From an uncultured Methylococcaceae bacterium (GTDB lineage Bacteria; Pseudomonadota; Gammaproteobacteria; Methylococcales; Methylomonadaceae): 49,449 nt of DNA. Under the pieces are notes generated by a model. The model was not told the origin of the DNA. It saw only the letters and a list, made by a program, of their open reading frames with translations, and ran no database searches. The position numbers were made by a program, and so were the translations under genes. How positions within the stretch are numbered: position 1 is the first letter of the stretch; every line of letters begins with the position of its first letter. Positions 9,440 through 19,087 of the stretch are shown here, one piece after another. The DNA lies in contig CAIPPE010000323.1 in assembly GCA_903866825.1 (NCBI GenBank), positions 1 through 49,449 on the forward strand, given 5' to 3'.

Positions 9440-9760
9440 TTACTCTGGCTTATTCAAAATTTCCAACACCTTATCAGTTGCTTTTTGTTTAGCCTGATTC
9501 TTAACAGCACTAGGCGTATTTGCAACAGTACTCTTTAAATTATTAAGAACATCCTTACCTGCAGCAACTGCATCAGGATGCTTTTTAATAGCATTAACCA
9601 GGGACTTTACTGACTCAACGTTTTTTGAAGCATTAGGTACTTCAGCTGTAACAGCCTCTTTAGTTGACTGATCGGCTAAACTACCTACAAGATTTTGCTC
9701 CGCGAAAACAGCACTGGAAAAGAATAAAAATGTACTTATAAAAACTAATCGGTTGCGCAT
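9440..9760 (-). CDS. Small secreted protein of unknown function
   Basis: A 106-residue protein with a convincing signal peptide (MRNRLVFISTFLFFSSAVFA, cleavage near residue 20), so the mature product is about 86 residues and periplasmic or exported. The mature part is Lys-, Ala- and Val-rich, without cysteines, and looks like amphipathic helix (for example KSLVNAIKKHPDAVAAGKDV). I do not recognise a family. The ORF is small and unsupported by known homology, but the signal peptide argues that it is real. It sits alone between pip and lipA, with more than 100 bases on both sides. Confidence 0.65.
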   Translation of the reverse strand: MRNRLVFISTFLFFSSAVFAEQNLVGSLADQSTKEAVTAEVPNASKNVESVKSLVNAIKKHPDAVAAGKDVLNNLKSTVANTPSAVKNQAKQKATDKVLEILNKPE

Positions 9761-9862
9761 ATATTCATTATTTGTTAGGTTGACTTAAGGGATTAGTATA
9801 CAACAAGGAGCCTTAAATACACATAAACCAGTGATTTCAAAATACGAATAATGGTCTTTATA

Positions 9863-10819
9863 TCAAATTATAGACTTTGCTTGTAAATCAGCATGATATG
9901 AGGACCTAACCATGGGTGCGCTTGCAACCTGCTTAAATCCCAATTGTAATGCGAATGCACCGTAGTCATTAAATTGCTCAGGAGTTACATAACTTTTAAC
10001 CGGTAAATGAGATTTAGTAGGCTGAAGATATTGGCCCAACGTTAACATTGAGCATCCATGAGTAACCAAATCTCTCATCACTTGGTGCACCTCTTCCTTT
10101 TCTTCACCTACACCCAACATTAAACCCGACTTAGTCGGTGTTTGCGGCTGCGCTTTAGCATACTTGGTCAGTAATTCAAGCGAACCCAAATAATCAGCAC
10201 CTGGGCGAACTTGTTTATATAACCTGGGAACCGTTTCTAAATTATGATTAAACACATCACAAGGCTCTTCTGCCAAGATGCCTATGGCTTTATCAATTCG
10301 ACCACGAAAATCGGGCACTAAAATCTCAATCTTTGTACGGGGGGTTTGCTGGCGTATCTTATTAATACATTGAGCAAAATGTCCGGCACCGCCATCTCTT
10401 AAATCATCCCGATCGACTGAGGTAATAACAACATATTTTAATGCCATCGCCTGAATAGCATCCGCCAAACTCTTTGGCTCATTTGGGTCCAATGGCAAAG
10501 GCTTACCATGAGCCACATCACAAAAAGGACAACGGCGAGTACATAGATCTCCCATTATCATAAAGGTAGCTGTGCCATGCTGGAAACATTCAGACAAATT
10601 CGGGCAAGCCGCTTCTTCACAGACCGTATGCAATTTATGCTCACGCAATAAATTCTTTATCTGGGTAATCTCATCACTGGCGGACAACTTTACTCGTATC
10701 CACTCTGGCTTGCGCAGAACTGTTTCAGAATGCTCAACCTTAATGGGAATTCGTGCTAATTTTTTAGCGCTACGCTCATGTGATTCTGGAGTAGATCTTG
10801 AAGGTGCTTGATTAGTCAT
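9863..10819 (-). CDS. lipA: Lipoyl synthase
   Basis: A radical-SAM enzyme that inserts two sulfurs into protein-bound octanoate to make lipoate. Both iron-sulfur clusters have their ligands: the auxiliary cluster Cys67, Cys72 and Cys78 ([12 protein letters not shown]), and the SAM cluster Cys93, Cys97 and Cys100 (CTRRCPFC). The conserved Ser that ligates the auxiliary cluster is in the C-terminal VRSSYHA. At 318 residues it has the usual length. The start overlaps lipB by four bases (ATGA), so the pair is translationally coupled and makes up the complete de novo lipoylation pathway. Confidence 0.96.
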   Translation of the reverse strand: MTNQAPSRSTPESHERSAKKLARIPIKVEHSETVLRKPEWIRVKLSASDEITQIKNLLREHKLHTVCEEAACPNLSECFQHGTATFMIMGDLCTRRCPFCDVAHGKPLPLDPNEPKSLADAIQAMALKYVVITSVDRDDLRDGGAGHFAQCINKIRQQTPRTKIEILVPDFRGRIDKAIGILAEEPCDVFNHNLETVPRLYKQVRPGADYLGSLELLTKYAKAQPQTPTKSGLMLGVGEEKEEVHQVMRDLVTHGCSMLTLGQYLQPTKSHLPVKSYVTPEQFNDYGAFALQLGFKQVASAPMVRSSYHADLQAKSII

Positions 10820-11439
10820 GACAACAGCGTTGAAGTGAGTGCCTGAATTACAGAATCAGCAAGTTGCTTTGAACTTACCCTGACACCCAAATCAGACAGT
10901 TGAGTGACTTTGAGGCCGGAATAGCCGCAGGTATTAATATAATCGAAAGGTTTTAAATCCATATCATTATTTATACTAAGCCCATGGTAACTACAATTCT
11001 TTTTTATTCTTAATCCGATAGACGCAATTTTAGCATCATTTACATAAACGCCAGGCGCTTCAGCTTTAGACATTGAAAAAACCCCATAAGCCATTAATGC
11101 ACTAACAACCGATTGCTCTAACGCAGTTACCAACTGGCGAACATTTAAATTTAATCGTTTAATATCTAATAACGTATAAATAATTAATTGACCTGGACCA
11201 TGATAAGTCACTTGACCACCCCGATCAGAATTAATTACTGGGATACTACCCGTATTTAGTAAATGCTCGCGTTTACCATTTAATCCAAGGGTATAAACAG
11301 GGGTATGCTCTACTATCCATAACTCATCGGGCGTTTCTGCATTGCGTTGCAAATTAAAAAGCTGCATCGCTTGCCAGGTAACTTCATAATCTTGCAATCC
11401 TAAGTGACGAGCAATCAAGATTAAACGGCTGTTAGCCAA
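10816..11439 (-). CDS. lipB: Octanoyl-(acyl carrier protein):protein octanoyltransferase
   Basis: Transfers octanoate from ACP to lipoyl domains, the step before LipA. Key motifs are [16 protein letters not shown], Lys137 ([10 protein letters not shown]) and the acyl-accepting Cys171 ([14 protein letters not shown]). The start must be a TTG at 11439, because a stop codon immediately precedes it in frame, and the N-terminus then aligns with E. coli LipB. An ATG four bases upstream is out of frame. The ribosome site is weak, which may keep LipB low. It follows ybeD in the standard dacA-ybeD-lipB-lipA order. Confidence 0.94.
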   Translation of the reverse strand: MANSRLILIARHLGLQDYEVTWQAMQLFNLQRNAETPDELWIVEHTPVYTLGLNGKREHLLNTGSIPVINSDRGGQVTYHGPGQLIIYTLLDIKRLNLNVRQLVTALEQSVVSALMAYGVFSMSKAEAPGVYVNDAKIASIGLRIKKNCSYHGLSINNDMDLKPFDYINTCGYSGLKVTQLSDLGVRVSSKQLADSVIQALTSTLLS

Positions 11440-11474
11440 TCATAGGATATTATAAATAACAAAACCGAGGCTAA

Positions 11475-11738
11475 TTACAGCGCCATTAAAACATGGGGGT
11501 GATCGGTTAAATCCTGATAAATAGCGTCCAACTGTTGCTTACTAGAAGCCTCTATAATGATTGTTATCGCCATAAAATTACCGTCTTTACTCGGCCTTGC
11601 ACTCACTGCCCCCTCAGTAATAACAGGAACGTGTCGGCGAACAATGTCTACTACTAATAAATCTAGCTCAACATCCGCCTTACCCATCGCTTTTATAGGA
11701 AATTGACACGGAAATTCAAAGAGTGTTTCTTCTTTCAT
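11475..11738 (-). CDS. ybeD: DUF493 family protein YbeD
   Basis: An 87-residue small alpha/beta protein of the DUF493 family, whose fold resembles the ACT-like regulatory domain. E. coli YbeD sits in the same place, between dacA and lipB, and a role near lipoate metabolism has been suggested but not proved. Family motifs FPIKAMGKA and RPSKDGNFMAITI are visible, and the C-terminus (DHPHVLMAL) is typical. It overlaps the transaminase upstream by four bases. Confidence 0.9.
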   Translation of the reverse strand: MKEETLFEFPCQFPIKAMGKADVELDLLVVDIVRRHVPVITEGAVSARPSKDGNFMAITIIIEASSKQQLDAIYQDLTDHPHVLMAL

Positions 11739-12577
11739 GATAACGATTTTTTATACGATTGAAAAATATCGTTCATAGCATACCATACTGACCCCGGCTT
11801 ACCATCGGATACTGGATTAGAATCTAACTCAACAACAGGCACAATTTCACGCATTGAACTAGCAACCCAAATTTCACTTGCATATTGAAGCTCGTTAAAA
11901 GAAATCTTATCTTCAGAATAAGGAATATTATTTTTCTTTGCCAACACTAAAATAACGTCACGGGTTATTCCCGGCAATATCTGATGATCTTTAGGTGGTG
12001 TTTGCAGAATACCATCGATTACAGCAAAAACATTACTAGCAGCCCCTTCTATAAGGTAACCGTCTTTTACTAATAATGCCTCAGCACAGCTTTGACCAAT
12101 AGCCGCTTGTCGATGCAGGATATTAGCCAATAACGTGATTGCTTTAATATTACAAAACTTCCAGCGCGTATCATCCATGCTTATCGCTTTAATGCCCTGA
12201 TTTAATCCTGCAAAAGGCTCCAGATTCGAAGACATAGCAAAAACAGTCGCTGGCACATTCTCTGGAAATGCATGATCTCTTTTAAGACCAACACCTCTCG
12301 TAATTTGTAAATAAACAGACTGATCAATACTTGCATCTAACAATGGCTCTAAAATAGCCGCCCATTGGTCACGATTGTAGGGATTAGCCAAACGAATCCC
12401 AGCCAAACTATTTTCCAACCGCTGCAAATGATCCTGAAAATGAAACAAATGTCCCGAATAAGAAGGGATTACCTCATAAATTCCATCACCGAACAAAAAC
12501 CCACGGTCTAATACAGACACTTTCGCCTCATCAAGAGGCAAGTACTGCCCATTCAAATAGACAGTCTTATTTTCCAT
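11735..12577 (-). CDS. dat: D-amino acid aminotransferase (class IV PLP)
   Basis: A 280-residue fold-type IV transaminase that interconverts D-alanine and D-glutamate with their keto acids. It would supply D-amino acids for peptidoglycan. The PLP lysine is Lys145 (FCNIKAITLLANIL). The N-terminal LDRGFLFGDGIYEV and the phosphate-cup motif EGAASNVFAV are present. Branched-chain aminotransferase and aminodeoxychorismate lyase belong to the same fold; the match to the D-amino acid group and the position directly after dacA favour the call. It overlaps dacA by 11 bases and ybeD by four. Confidence 0.87.
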   Translation of the reverse strand: MENKTVYLNGQYLPLDEAKVSVLDRGFLFGDGIYEVIPSYSGHLFHFQDHLQRLENSLAGIRLANPYNRDQWAAILEPLLDASIDQSVYLQITRGVGLKRDHAFPENVPATVFAMSSNLEPFAGLNQGIKAISMDDTRWKFCNIKAITLLANILHRQAAIGQSCAEALLVKDGYLIEGAASNVFAVIDGILQTPPKDHQILPGITRDVILVLAKKNNIPYSEDKISFNELQYASEIWVASSMREIVPVVELDSNPVSDGKPGSVWYAMNDIFQSYKKSLS

Positions 12578-13739
12578 CTTCAGATTTTTCCAGCATCATC
12601 AAAACACTTTCAGAAAGTCTCTGAAATATATTACCTTGTTCCACTGACTTCAAAGCCACTAAATCTTTATCTGCAATAACAGCGTCATTCAGAGTCACTT
12701 TGACTGAACCTAACTTAGCACCTTCTTCCACAGGTGCAGTGATTTTTTTGTCGACAGTAACCACCGCCTTAAGATCTTTATATTGACGACGAGGAATAGT
12801 GACATAAATATCTTCGGCTAATCCTAAAGAAACAACTTTACTTTCTCCTTTCCAGATTCGGGCTTCATTTAAACTTGTTTTGCCTTGATAGAGACGATGA
12901 GATTCAAAAAACCGGAATCCATAATTTATCAAGGTTTGATTCTCGTTAGCGCGTGCGTTAGCATTTTTCGCCCCCATGACCACAGATATCAGACGCATCT
13001 CTTCCCTCAAGGCAGAAGCGACTAAACAGTAACCAGCGTCATCAGTAAACCCGGTCTTCACACCATCAACTGACTCATCACGTGAAAGTAATTTATTACG
13101 ATTCTGCTGAGTAATGTTATTAAAAGTAAATTCTTTCTGGGAAAACCAGCGATAGTACTCAGGAAACTCTTTAATTAATGCAGTAGTCAATGTGGCCAAA
13201 TCACGCGCAGTCGTGTAATGATCATCAATTGGCAATCCATCGCTGTTCTTAAAGTGACTATTGACCATACCCAACCGCTTGGCATGCTGATTCATCATAT
13301 CAGCAAAGGTATCTTCATTACCCCCAACATGCTCTGCTAGCGCAACACTGGCATCATTACCGGATTGAATAATGACCCCTTTTAATAAATCCTCAATCTT
13401 AACCTGATTACCCAACTCCACAAACATACGTGAACCTGAAGTCTTCCAAGCCTTTTCACTTATAGTAACCAAATCATCCAGATGTAAATGCCCGCTACTG
13501 AGTTCTTTAAATACAACATAAACGGTCATAATCTTGGTTAAGCTAGCAGGAGCAAGTCTAACATCCACATTATTTTCTGCTAAAACCTTGCCGGTATGAA
13601 AGTCTTGTAAGATATAGGCTGATGCGGCTATGGTTGGCGCAGGAGGAGTCGATATTTCAGTGTTTTCTGCAAAGGCATTAGACAAAAATACTAATAGGCC
13701 AAAAAATAAAAATAGGGGAGATTTTTTAAACGGGGTCAT
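12567..13739 (-). CDS. dacA: D-alanyl-D-alanine carboxypeptidase (PBP5/6 family)
   Basis: A low-molecular-weight penicillin-binding protein that trims the terminal D-Ala from peptidoglycan stem peptides. It has a signal peptide (residues 1-24) and the three active-site motifs Ser66-Leu-Thr-Lys69, Ser126-Gly-Asn and Lys228-Thr-Gly. A C-terminal beta domain follows, and the protein ends in a likely amphipathic membrane-anchor helix (NIFQRLSESVLMML). At 390 residues it matches PBP5. It follows rlpA after a 33-base gap, in a cell-wall cluster. Confidence 0.95.
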   Translation of the reverse strand: MTPFKKSPLFLFFGLLVFLSNAFAENTEISTPPAPTIAASAYILQDFHTGKVLAENNVDVRLAPASLTKIMTVYVVFKELSSGHLHLDDLVTISEKAWKTSGSRMFVELGNQVKIEDLLKGVIIQSGNDASVALAEHVGGNEDTFADMMNQHAKRLGMVNSHFKNSDGLPIDDHYTTARDLATLTTALIKEFPEYYRWFSQKEFTFNNITQQNRNKLLSRDESVDGVKTGFTDDAGYCLVASALREEMRLISVVMGAKNANARANENQTLINYGFRFFESHRLYQGKTSLNEARIWKGESKVVSLGLAEDIYVTIPRRQYKDLKAVVTVDKKITAPVEEGAKLGSVKVTLNDAVIADKDLVALKSVEQGNIFQRLSESVLMMLEKSEDGK

Positions 13740-13772
13740 GGCTCATTTATGTCTACAAGTAAAAATATTTAT

Positions 13773-14603
13773 TTACATTGTAGCATGTGGGCGCTGAGTT
13801 TGTTTGGATTCAGTAACAAATTGTGTATCTGTAATTCCAATTTCTGTTAATTGCTGATTGAGTTGATTGGCTGTTTCTGTTGAGCTTATCGGCCCTATTT
13901 GAACCTTATAAAGCGTTGACCGTTTATAACTGGACGATCGAATGTCTGGCTCTGGCAAATTTGATGCGGTTATTTTATCCCTTAAGCTCATTGCTTTTTC
14001 AACACTACCAAAACTACCAATCTGCAAGTATACATGCTGCTCCAGAGCAGCCGCAATCTGCTGTATCTCAGGTAAAGCCTGACTCGTTGAAATAGACTTG
14101 ATTTCAATTGAACCAATACCATCTTGTGCCATATCCAGGTTTTTCGCTGCGGCATAAGACAGATCCATCTCTCTATTTCCACTAAATGGCCCTCTATCAT
14201 TAATTCTGACGATAATACTGCGGTGATTTTCAAGATTAGTTACTTGAGCATATGAGGGTATAGGTAACGTTTTATGAGCGGCTGTCATGGCGTTCATATC
14301 AAAGATTTCGCCGGTCGCTGTTCTTTTGCCGTGAAAGCCTGGACCATACCATGAAGCAACTCCCTGTTTTATATAACGAGCAATTCGAGGTAAAAGACTT
14401 TCTTGTTGAGTACTAGCGACCTGCTTATCGCTTGCACTCTTGTTTAGTAACGCTAAATACTGACTTGTTTGATATGAAACTGAAGCTTGAATAGTTTCTA
14501 TATTTTCGGCTTGTTGCTGAAAATCAACGCCTGTTGTTTTCAATCGTTCTGTAGTACATCCAACTAGGGTAGTTAATACTATTGAAATTAAGAGTCTTTT
14601 CAT
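13773..14603 (-). CDS. rlpA: Septal-ring lytic transglycosylase RlpA, lipoprotein
   Basis: A 276-residue lipoprotein (lipobox LVGC, Cys16). Residues about 80-165 are a double-psi beta-barrel (GVASWYGPGFHGKRTATGE and VRINDRGPF), the catalytic fold that cleaves naked glycan strands. Residues about 197-270 are a SPOR domain (VYLQIGSFGSVEKA and LYKVQIGPISS), which binds denuded septal peptidoglycan. Its start overlaps mltB by four bases, so two peptidoglycan lyases are translated together. Confidence 0.93.
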   Translation of the reverse strand: MKRLLISIVLTTLVGCTTERLKTTGVDFQQQAENIETIQASVSYQTSQYLALLNKSASDKQVASTQQESLLPRIARYIKQGVASWYGPGFHGKRTATGEIFDMNAMTAAHKTLPIPSYAQVTNLENHRSIIVRINDRGPFSGNREMDLSYAAAKNLDMAQDGIGSIEIKSISTSQALPEIQQIAAALEQHVYLQIGSFGSVEKAMSLRDKITASNLPEPDIRSSSYKRSTLYKVQIGPISSTETANQLNQQLTEIGITDTQFVTESKQTQRPHATM

Positions 14604-15616
14604 GGGAATGTGCCTTTTTCATTTAAAATGGATTGGCTTAATTGATAAACAGCCATCGCATATAAAGGACTATGGTTGTAACGAGTGATAACATAAAAGT
14701 TGTCTAAACCAACCCAAAGCTCTTCACTTGTTTTTTGTCCTAATACTTCCTGCTCATAAGCCAGCAGCTTCACTTTTGTATTGAAAGGTAAGGTCCTCGA
14801 TATTTTTAAGTTGAGCGATTCTAACTGGTCAATCCTTAAATCCGGCTTAAGGTCCTTGCTTAATACGTATTTATAGCTTTCTCCAGTTGCGCTTACTGGT
14901 ATTGCAATAGCTTGCCCAACTTGCCACTGATGTTTAATAAAATAGTTTGCAACACTTGCAATAACATCGCTGTTGTTATGCCAAATATCACGTTGCCCAT
15001 CGCGATCAAAATCAACCGCATAATTCCTAAAACTGCTAGGCATAAATTGTGGTGCCCCCATGGCTCCAGCATAAGAGCCAATAGGACCTAAAGGATTGAG
15101 ATGCTCCTCACGACACAACAACAAAAAGCTTTCTAACTCACCCAGAAAGAATTGACTACGGGCCGGATACGCGAATGCCAATGTAGACAATGCTTCAAGC
15201 ACCTTAAAATTACCTGTCTTTTGACCATAAAACGTTTCTACCCCAATAATTGCAACAATTATCTCGGGGGGAACGCCTGTCTCCCTTTCCACAACAGCTA
15301 ACGCAACCGCATTTTCTCGCCAAAACTTTATACCTCCTTTTATACGTGCATCTGTTAGGAATATCTTTCGATACTTATACCAAGGCAATCCTTCCGCTGG
15401 GGTTGAAATTTTTTTTAGAATATCCTGATTTATTTCGACAGCCTCAAATAATTCATTAAGCTCAAACTTATCGAATTGATGCGACGTTACCATTTTATTT
15501 ATAAAGGCATTTACTTGATCCGTATCTTTTATATTGCCTGAACAAGCCATAAGCGACAGATTTAATGTCAATACAATAGATTTTAAGCCTAACACTTTAA
15601 TTAACTCTCTATTCAT
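14600..15616 (-). CDS. mltB: Membrane-bound lytic murein transglycosylase B
   Basis: A 338-residue lipoprotein (lipobox LMAC, Cys25) of the GH103 family. It cleaves peptidoglycan with formation of 1,6-anhydro-MurNAc. The catalytic acid is Glu127 in AIIGVETFYG, and the family motifs GAMGAPQFMPSSFRNYAVD and DRDGQRDIWHN follow. It sits seven bases after rodA and overlaps rlpA, so it belongs to the same cell-elongation message. Confidence 0.94.
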   Translation of the reverse strand: MNRELIKVLGLKSIVLTLNLSLMACSGNIKDTDQVNAFINKMVTSHQFDKFELNELFEAVEINQDILKKISTPAEGLPWYKYRKIFLTDARIKGGIKFWRENAVALAVVERETGVPPEIIVAIIGVETFYGQKTGNFKVLEALSTLAFAYPARSQFFLGELESFLLLCREEHLNPLGPIGSYAGAMGAPQFMPSSFRNYAVDFDRDGQRDIWHNNSDVIASVANYFIKHQWQVGQAIAIPVSATGESYKYVLSKDLKPDLRIDQLESLNLKISRTLPFNTKVKLLAYEQEVLGQKTSEELWVGLDNFYVITRYNHSPLYAMAVYQLSQSILNEKGTFP

Positions 15617-15623
15617 ATAATGA

Positions 15624-16748
15624 TTAACGAAATTTTTTATGCGTGTGAATTGACATTAAAATACCAAAGCCAGCCAACAAAGTGACAATAGAAGTACCTC
15701 CATAACTAATGAGTGGCAAGGGCACACCAACCACTGGAAGAACACCAATGACCATACCAATATTAACAAAAACATAAACAAAGAAAGTAAATGAAAGGCT
15801 ACTAGCCAATAGCCTGCTGTAACTATCCTGAGCTTGAGAGGCAATATATAAACAACGCACAATGATCAATAAATATAACGCTAACAAGCCTAGGCACCCA
15901 ACCAAACCAAACTCTTCAGCAAATACAGCGAATATAAAATCGGTAGAGCTTTCTGGTAAGAAATCCAATTCTGATTGAGTACTACCCAACCATCCTTTGC
16001 CATAAACACCACCAGAACCTATCGCTATTTTTGATTGAATAATATGATATCCACGACCCAGTGGATCAGCCTCTGGATTTAAAAATGTAAGCACCCGATC
16101 ACGTTGATAGTCATGCATGAAATGCCAAATAATGGGGGTCAAAGCAGCCAATCCAGTAACAATAGCCGCAATAATCCACCAGGAAAGACCTGCAAAAAAC
16201 AGCACACCTGCCCCCGAACTAGCAACCAATAAGGCAGTACCTAAATCGGGTTGCTTGGCAATTAGTAAAGTAGGAATAATGATAAGAATGACCGCTATCA
16301 ACAACTGTTTTGCTCTAGGAGGTAGAGGATATTCAGCCAAATACCAGGCAACCATCATAGGCGTTGTAATTTTAATCATTTCTGAAGGTTGAAAGCGAAA
16401 GAAACCTAATTCAAGCCAACGTTGTGCACCCTTACCAATCTGCCCCATGATTAACACGGCAATCAGCAAAATAATCCCCAATCCAAATAAAACTGAGGAA
16501 TAACGCTTGAATTGATACGGATCAATATGAGCTAATACTATCATTAAAGAAAATGCAAGCCCCACACGACTCAATTGGCGCATTAATACATCCATACTTT
16601 GCCCACCAGCACTATAGAGAATAACAAAACTTAATATCGATGTAAGTAGCAATACTATAAATAGTGGGATATCTATATGCAGTCTCCTAAGAAAATTCCC
16701 CAAAACTGAAGGCGCTTCAAACTGCTCATGACGTGTTTCAGTTTTCAT
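15624..16748 (-). CDS. rodA: Peptidoglycan glycosyltransferase RodA (SEDS)
   Basis: A polytopic SEDS polymerase of the elongasome, partner of PBP2. About ten membrane helices are visible. Family signatures are FQPSEMIKITTPMMVAWYLA, KQPDLGTALLVASSG and the C-terminal GVPLPLISYGGTSIV. The frame stays open to 16781, but the ATG at 16748 (MKTETRHEQF) has a strong AGGAAA ribosome site, whereas the upstream start lies further inside mrdA; the 16748 start is therefore used. It overlaps the end of mrdA by 11 bases. Confidence 0.95.
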   Translation of the reverse strand: MKTETRHEQFEAPSVLGNFLRRLHIDIPLFIVLLLTSILSFVILYSAGGQSMDVLMRQLSRVGLAFSLMIVLAHIDPYQFKRYSSVLFGLGIILLIAVLIMGQIGKGAQRWLELGFFRFQPSEMIKITTPMMVAWYLAEYPLPPRAKQLLIAVILIIIPTLLIAKQPDLGTALLVASSGAGVLFFAGLSWWIIAAIVTGLAALTPIIWHFMHDYQRDRVLTFLNPEADPLGRGYHIIQSKIAIGSGGVYGKGWLGSTQSELDFLPESSTDFIFAVFAEEFGLVGCLGLLALYLLIIVRCLYIASQAQDSYSRLLASSLSFTFFVYVFVNIGMVIGVLPVVGVPLPLISYGGTSIVTLLAGFGILMSIHTHKKFR

Positions 16749-18582
16749 ATTTTTCCTGTAAGAATTGCTTAATAACCTCACCTGCTATTGGAGCAGCAAC
16801 CGATCCGCCATGCCCACCATTTTCAACAACTACAGCAACTGCAATCTGGGGATCATCAACCGGTGCAAAAGACACAAACAGTGCATGGTCCCGATACTTA
16901 AAGTCGATGCTATTTTCATCATATTTTGCATTTTGTTTAATACCTAATACCTGTGCAGTCCCTGTTTTCCCAGCAATTTGATAATTTATATTTTTGTTAA
17001 TGCCTTTAGCGGTGCCATGATCGCTATGAACAACATTAACCATACCTTGAACGACCGAATTAACGTTCTCTTGTTTTAGGGGAATAGTATAATCACTATG
17101 TTCAATATCTAAGCTAGTACCTTGCGCACTGACCATTTTATCGACTAGAAAGGGTGTAATGACTTTACCATTACTTGCTAATGTAGCCGTCGCTTTTGCC
17201 AACTGTAAAGGAGTAACTTGTAGATAGCCTTGGCCTATACCTGTTATCAATGTCTCTCCAGGATACCAGGCTTGATTTTTTCGTTCGCGCTTCCACTCAC
17301 GCGACGGTAATAAACCCGACTTTTCACCGACAAGATCAATACCTGTTTTTTCTCCAAAACCAAATTTATGTAAGAAACTATACATATTATCTATACCCAA
17401 CGCAGAGGCCAGGCGATAAAAATAGACATCACAAGACTCAGTAATAGCCCGAGTTAAATTAACAGCACCATGACCATTTTTTTTCCAGTCTCGATAACGA
17501 TGAGACACACCCGGTAACTGATAATAGCCTGGGCAAAATAGTTTTTGCTCAGCACTAATCACATCAAACTCGAGTCCGCCCAAGGCAATAAAGGGCTTCA
17601 TTGTAGAACCAGGCGGATATAAACCTCGCAACGCCCGATTATAAAGGGGTTGGTTTTCTGAAGATTGTAATGCTTGATAAGCATCATTAGCGATACCCAC
17701 CACAAATGGATTAGGATCAAAACCCGGACGACTGACAAACACCAAAACGCCTCCGGTTTTAATGTCAATCGCTACCACAGCACCATTAAAAGAACCTAAA
17801 GCCTCATAAGCTGTTTTTTGTAAATCGATATCTAATGTTAAATAAAGATTTGCCCCTGACTCAGGATTAACTTCTTTCAATGTGTTAAGTAAACGAGCCT
17901 GAACATTCGTTTCTATCTCAGCATAACCCGTCTTACCATGTAATTGACTTTCATAAGAGCTCTCTATCCCTAACTTACCTATATGTGAAGATCCACGATA
18001 TTCAGCTATCGGCAAATCTTTCATTTCGGTCTCATTAATACGCCCAACATAACCAATAACATGAGCCGCTAAATCACTATAAGGATAATGCCGAACGAGT
18101 TGCCTGTGAATATCGACACCGGGAAAATATGGCCTGGCAACTGCGAACTTTGCCAACTGCTCATCATTCATGCTAACCAGCAAGGAAGAACTCACAAACC
18201 GTTTTTGGCGTTTCCGCAACTTTTGATACTGCTCGACTTCCTCATCAGATATATCAAGCAGTTTTTGCAAACGCAAAAGAGTATCGTCCATGTTACTCAC
18301 TTGCTCCGGGATAATTTCCAGACTATAGGACGGCATATTTTCGGCTAAGACTTTACCCTTTTTGTCTAAAATCATACCTCTCGTAGGAACTAAAGGAACG
18401 ATCTTAATACTATTGTCCTTTGCCAATGAAGAATAATGTTCATGTCCGGCAACTTGCAAATAGATAAGCCTGATAATTAAACCGGTTGTTAAGAGACTAA
18501 CAACAATGAACGCAGCAACAATCCTGTTAATGAATAAGCGCCTCTCCGATGAGTGGTCTTTGATAGCATATAGACGCGACAT
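16738..18582 (-). CDS. mrdA: Penicillin-binding protein 2 (elongation transpeptidase)
   Basis: A 614-residue class B PBP that cross-links peptidoglycan during side-wall growth. One N-terminal membrane helix (about 20-43) precedes a dimerisation domain and the transpeptidase domain with Ser326-Thr-Met-Lys, Ser383-Cys-Asp and Lys539-Thr-Gly-Thr. Length and motifs match gammaproteobacterial PBP2. It lies between mreD (16 bases upstream) and rodA, the standard order. Confidence 0.96.
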   Translation of the reverse strand: MSRLYAIKDHSSERRLFINRIVAAFIVVSLLTTGLIIRLIYLQVAGHEHYSSLAKDNSIKIVPLVPTRGMILDKKGKVLAENMPSYSLEIIPEQVSNMDDTLLRLQKLLDISDEEVEQYQKLRKRQKRFVSSSLLVSMNDEQLAKFAVARPYFPGVDIHRQLVRHYPYSDLAAHVIGYVGRINETEMKDLPIAEYRGSSHIGKLGIESSYESQLHGKTGYAEIETNVQARLLNTLKEVNPESGANLYLTLDIDLQKTAYEALGSFNGAVVAIDIKTGGVLVFVSRPGFDPNPFVVGIANDAYQALQSSENQPLYNRALRGLYPPGSTMKPFIALGGLEFDVISAEQKLFCPGYYQLPGVSHRYRDWKKNGHGAVNLTRAITESCDVYFYRLASALGIDNMYSFLHKFGFGEKTGIDLVGEKSGLLPSREWKRERKNQAWYPGETLITGIGQGYLQVTPLQLAKATATLASNGKVITPFLVDKMVSAQGTSLDIEHSDYTIPLKQENVNSVVQGMVNVVHSDHGTAKGINKNINYQIAGKTGTAQVLGIKQNAKYDENSIDFKYRDHALFVSFAPVDDPQIAVAVVVENGGHGGSVAAPIAGEVIKQFLQEKYEN

Positions 18583-18598
18583 ATGTTACTAAGTATTT

Positions 18599-19087
18599 TT
18601 ATTTTACAAATCTAAACAAACTGACAAAACGCATTAAGCCGTAAACTAATGGCCAGCATATCGTACCGGTAAAGACAGGCAACCAGAATGAAGCATGCAA
18701 CTGTGCTGGATGCTGAAGATTCTTTATAAAAAAAAGCAATAACTGAGACAATAATAAACAGAAAAAAATGAACAAGCCTTGCTGGAAAAAAGGAAATTGA
18801 CGCAAACGATTATGAAACTTAAGACACATGTAAATAATAAGTGAATACGCCAAAGCATATTGACCCAGTAAACGACCGGTTAGCACATCAGTCAACAACC
18901 CAAAAGTCCATGCATGGAAAATACCGACTCTTTCTGGTAAATTTAATGCCCAATAAACCAAAACTAAAAGCACCCAATCTGGATTTAACAAAGCCATTTC
19001 TTCCGATAGCGGAACAACCCTTAAGCACATTGCTAAAGCAAGAGTTAATATAATTCGGAAATAACTGACGTGATTATTTAACCTCAT
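18599..19087 (-). CDS. mreD: Rod-shape-determining protein MreD
   Basis: A 162-residue membrane protein with about five hydrophobic segments. Family features include NPDWVLLVLVYWALNLPERVG followed by FGLLTDVLTGRLLGQYALAY. MreD joins MreC and the MreB filament to the wall-synthesis enzymes. It overlaps the end of mreC by 14 bases, so it is translationally coupled. Confidence 0.93.
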   Translation of the reverse strand: MRLNNHVSYFRIILTLALAMCLRVVPLSEEMALLNPDWVLLVLVYWALNLPERVGIFHAWTFGLLTDVLTGRLLGQYALAYSLIIYMCLKFHNRLRQFPFFQQGLFIFFCLLLSQLLLFFIKNLQHPAQLHASFWLPVFTGTICWPLVYGLMRFVSLFRFVK

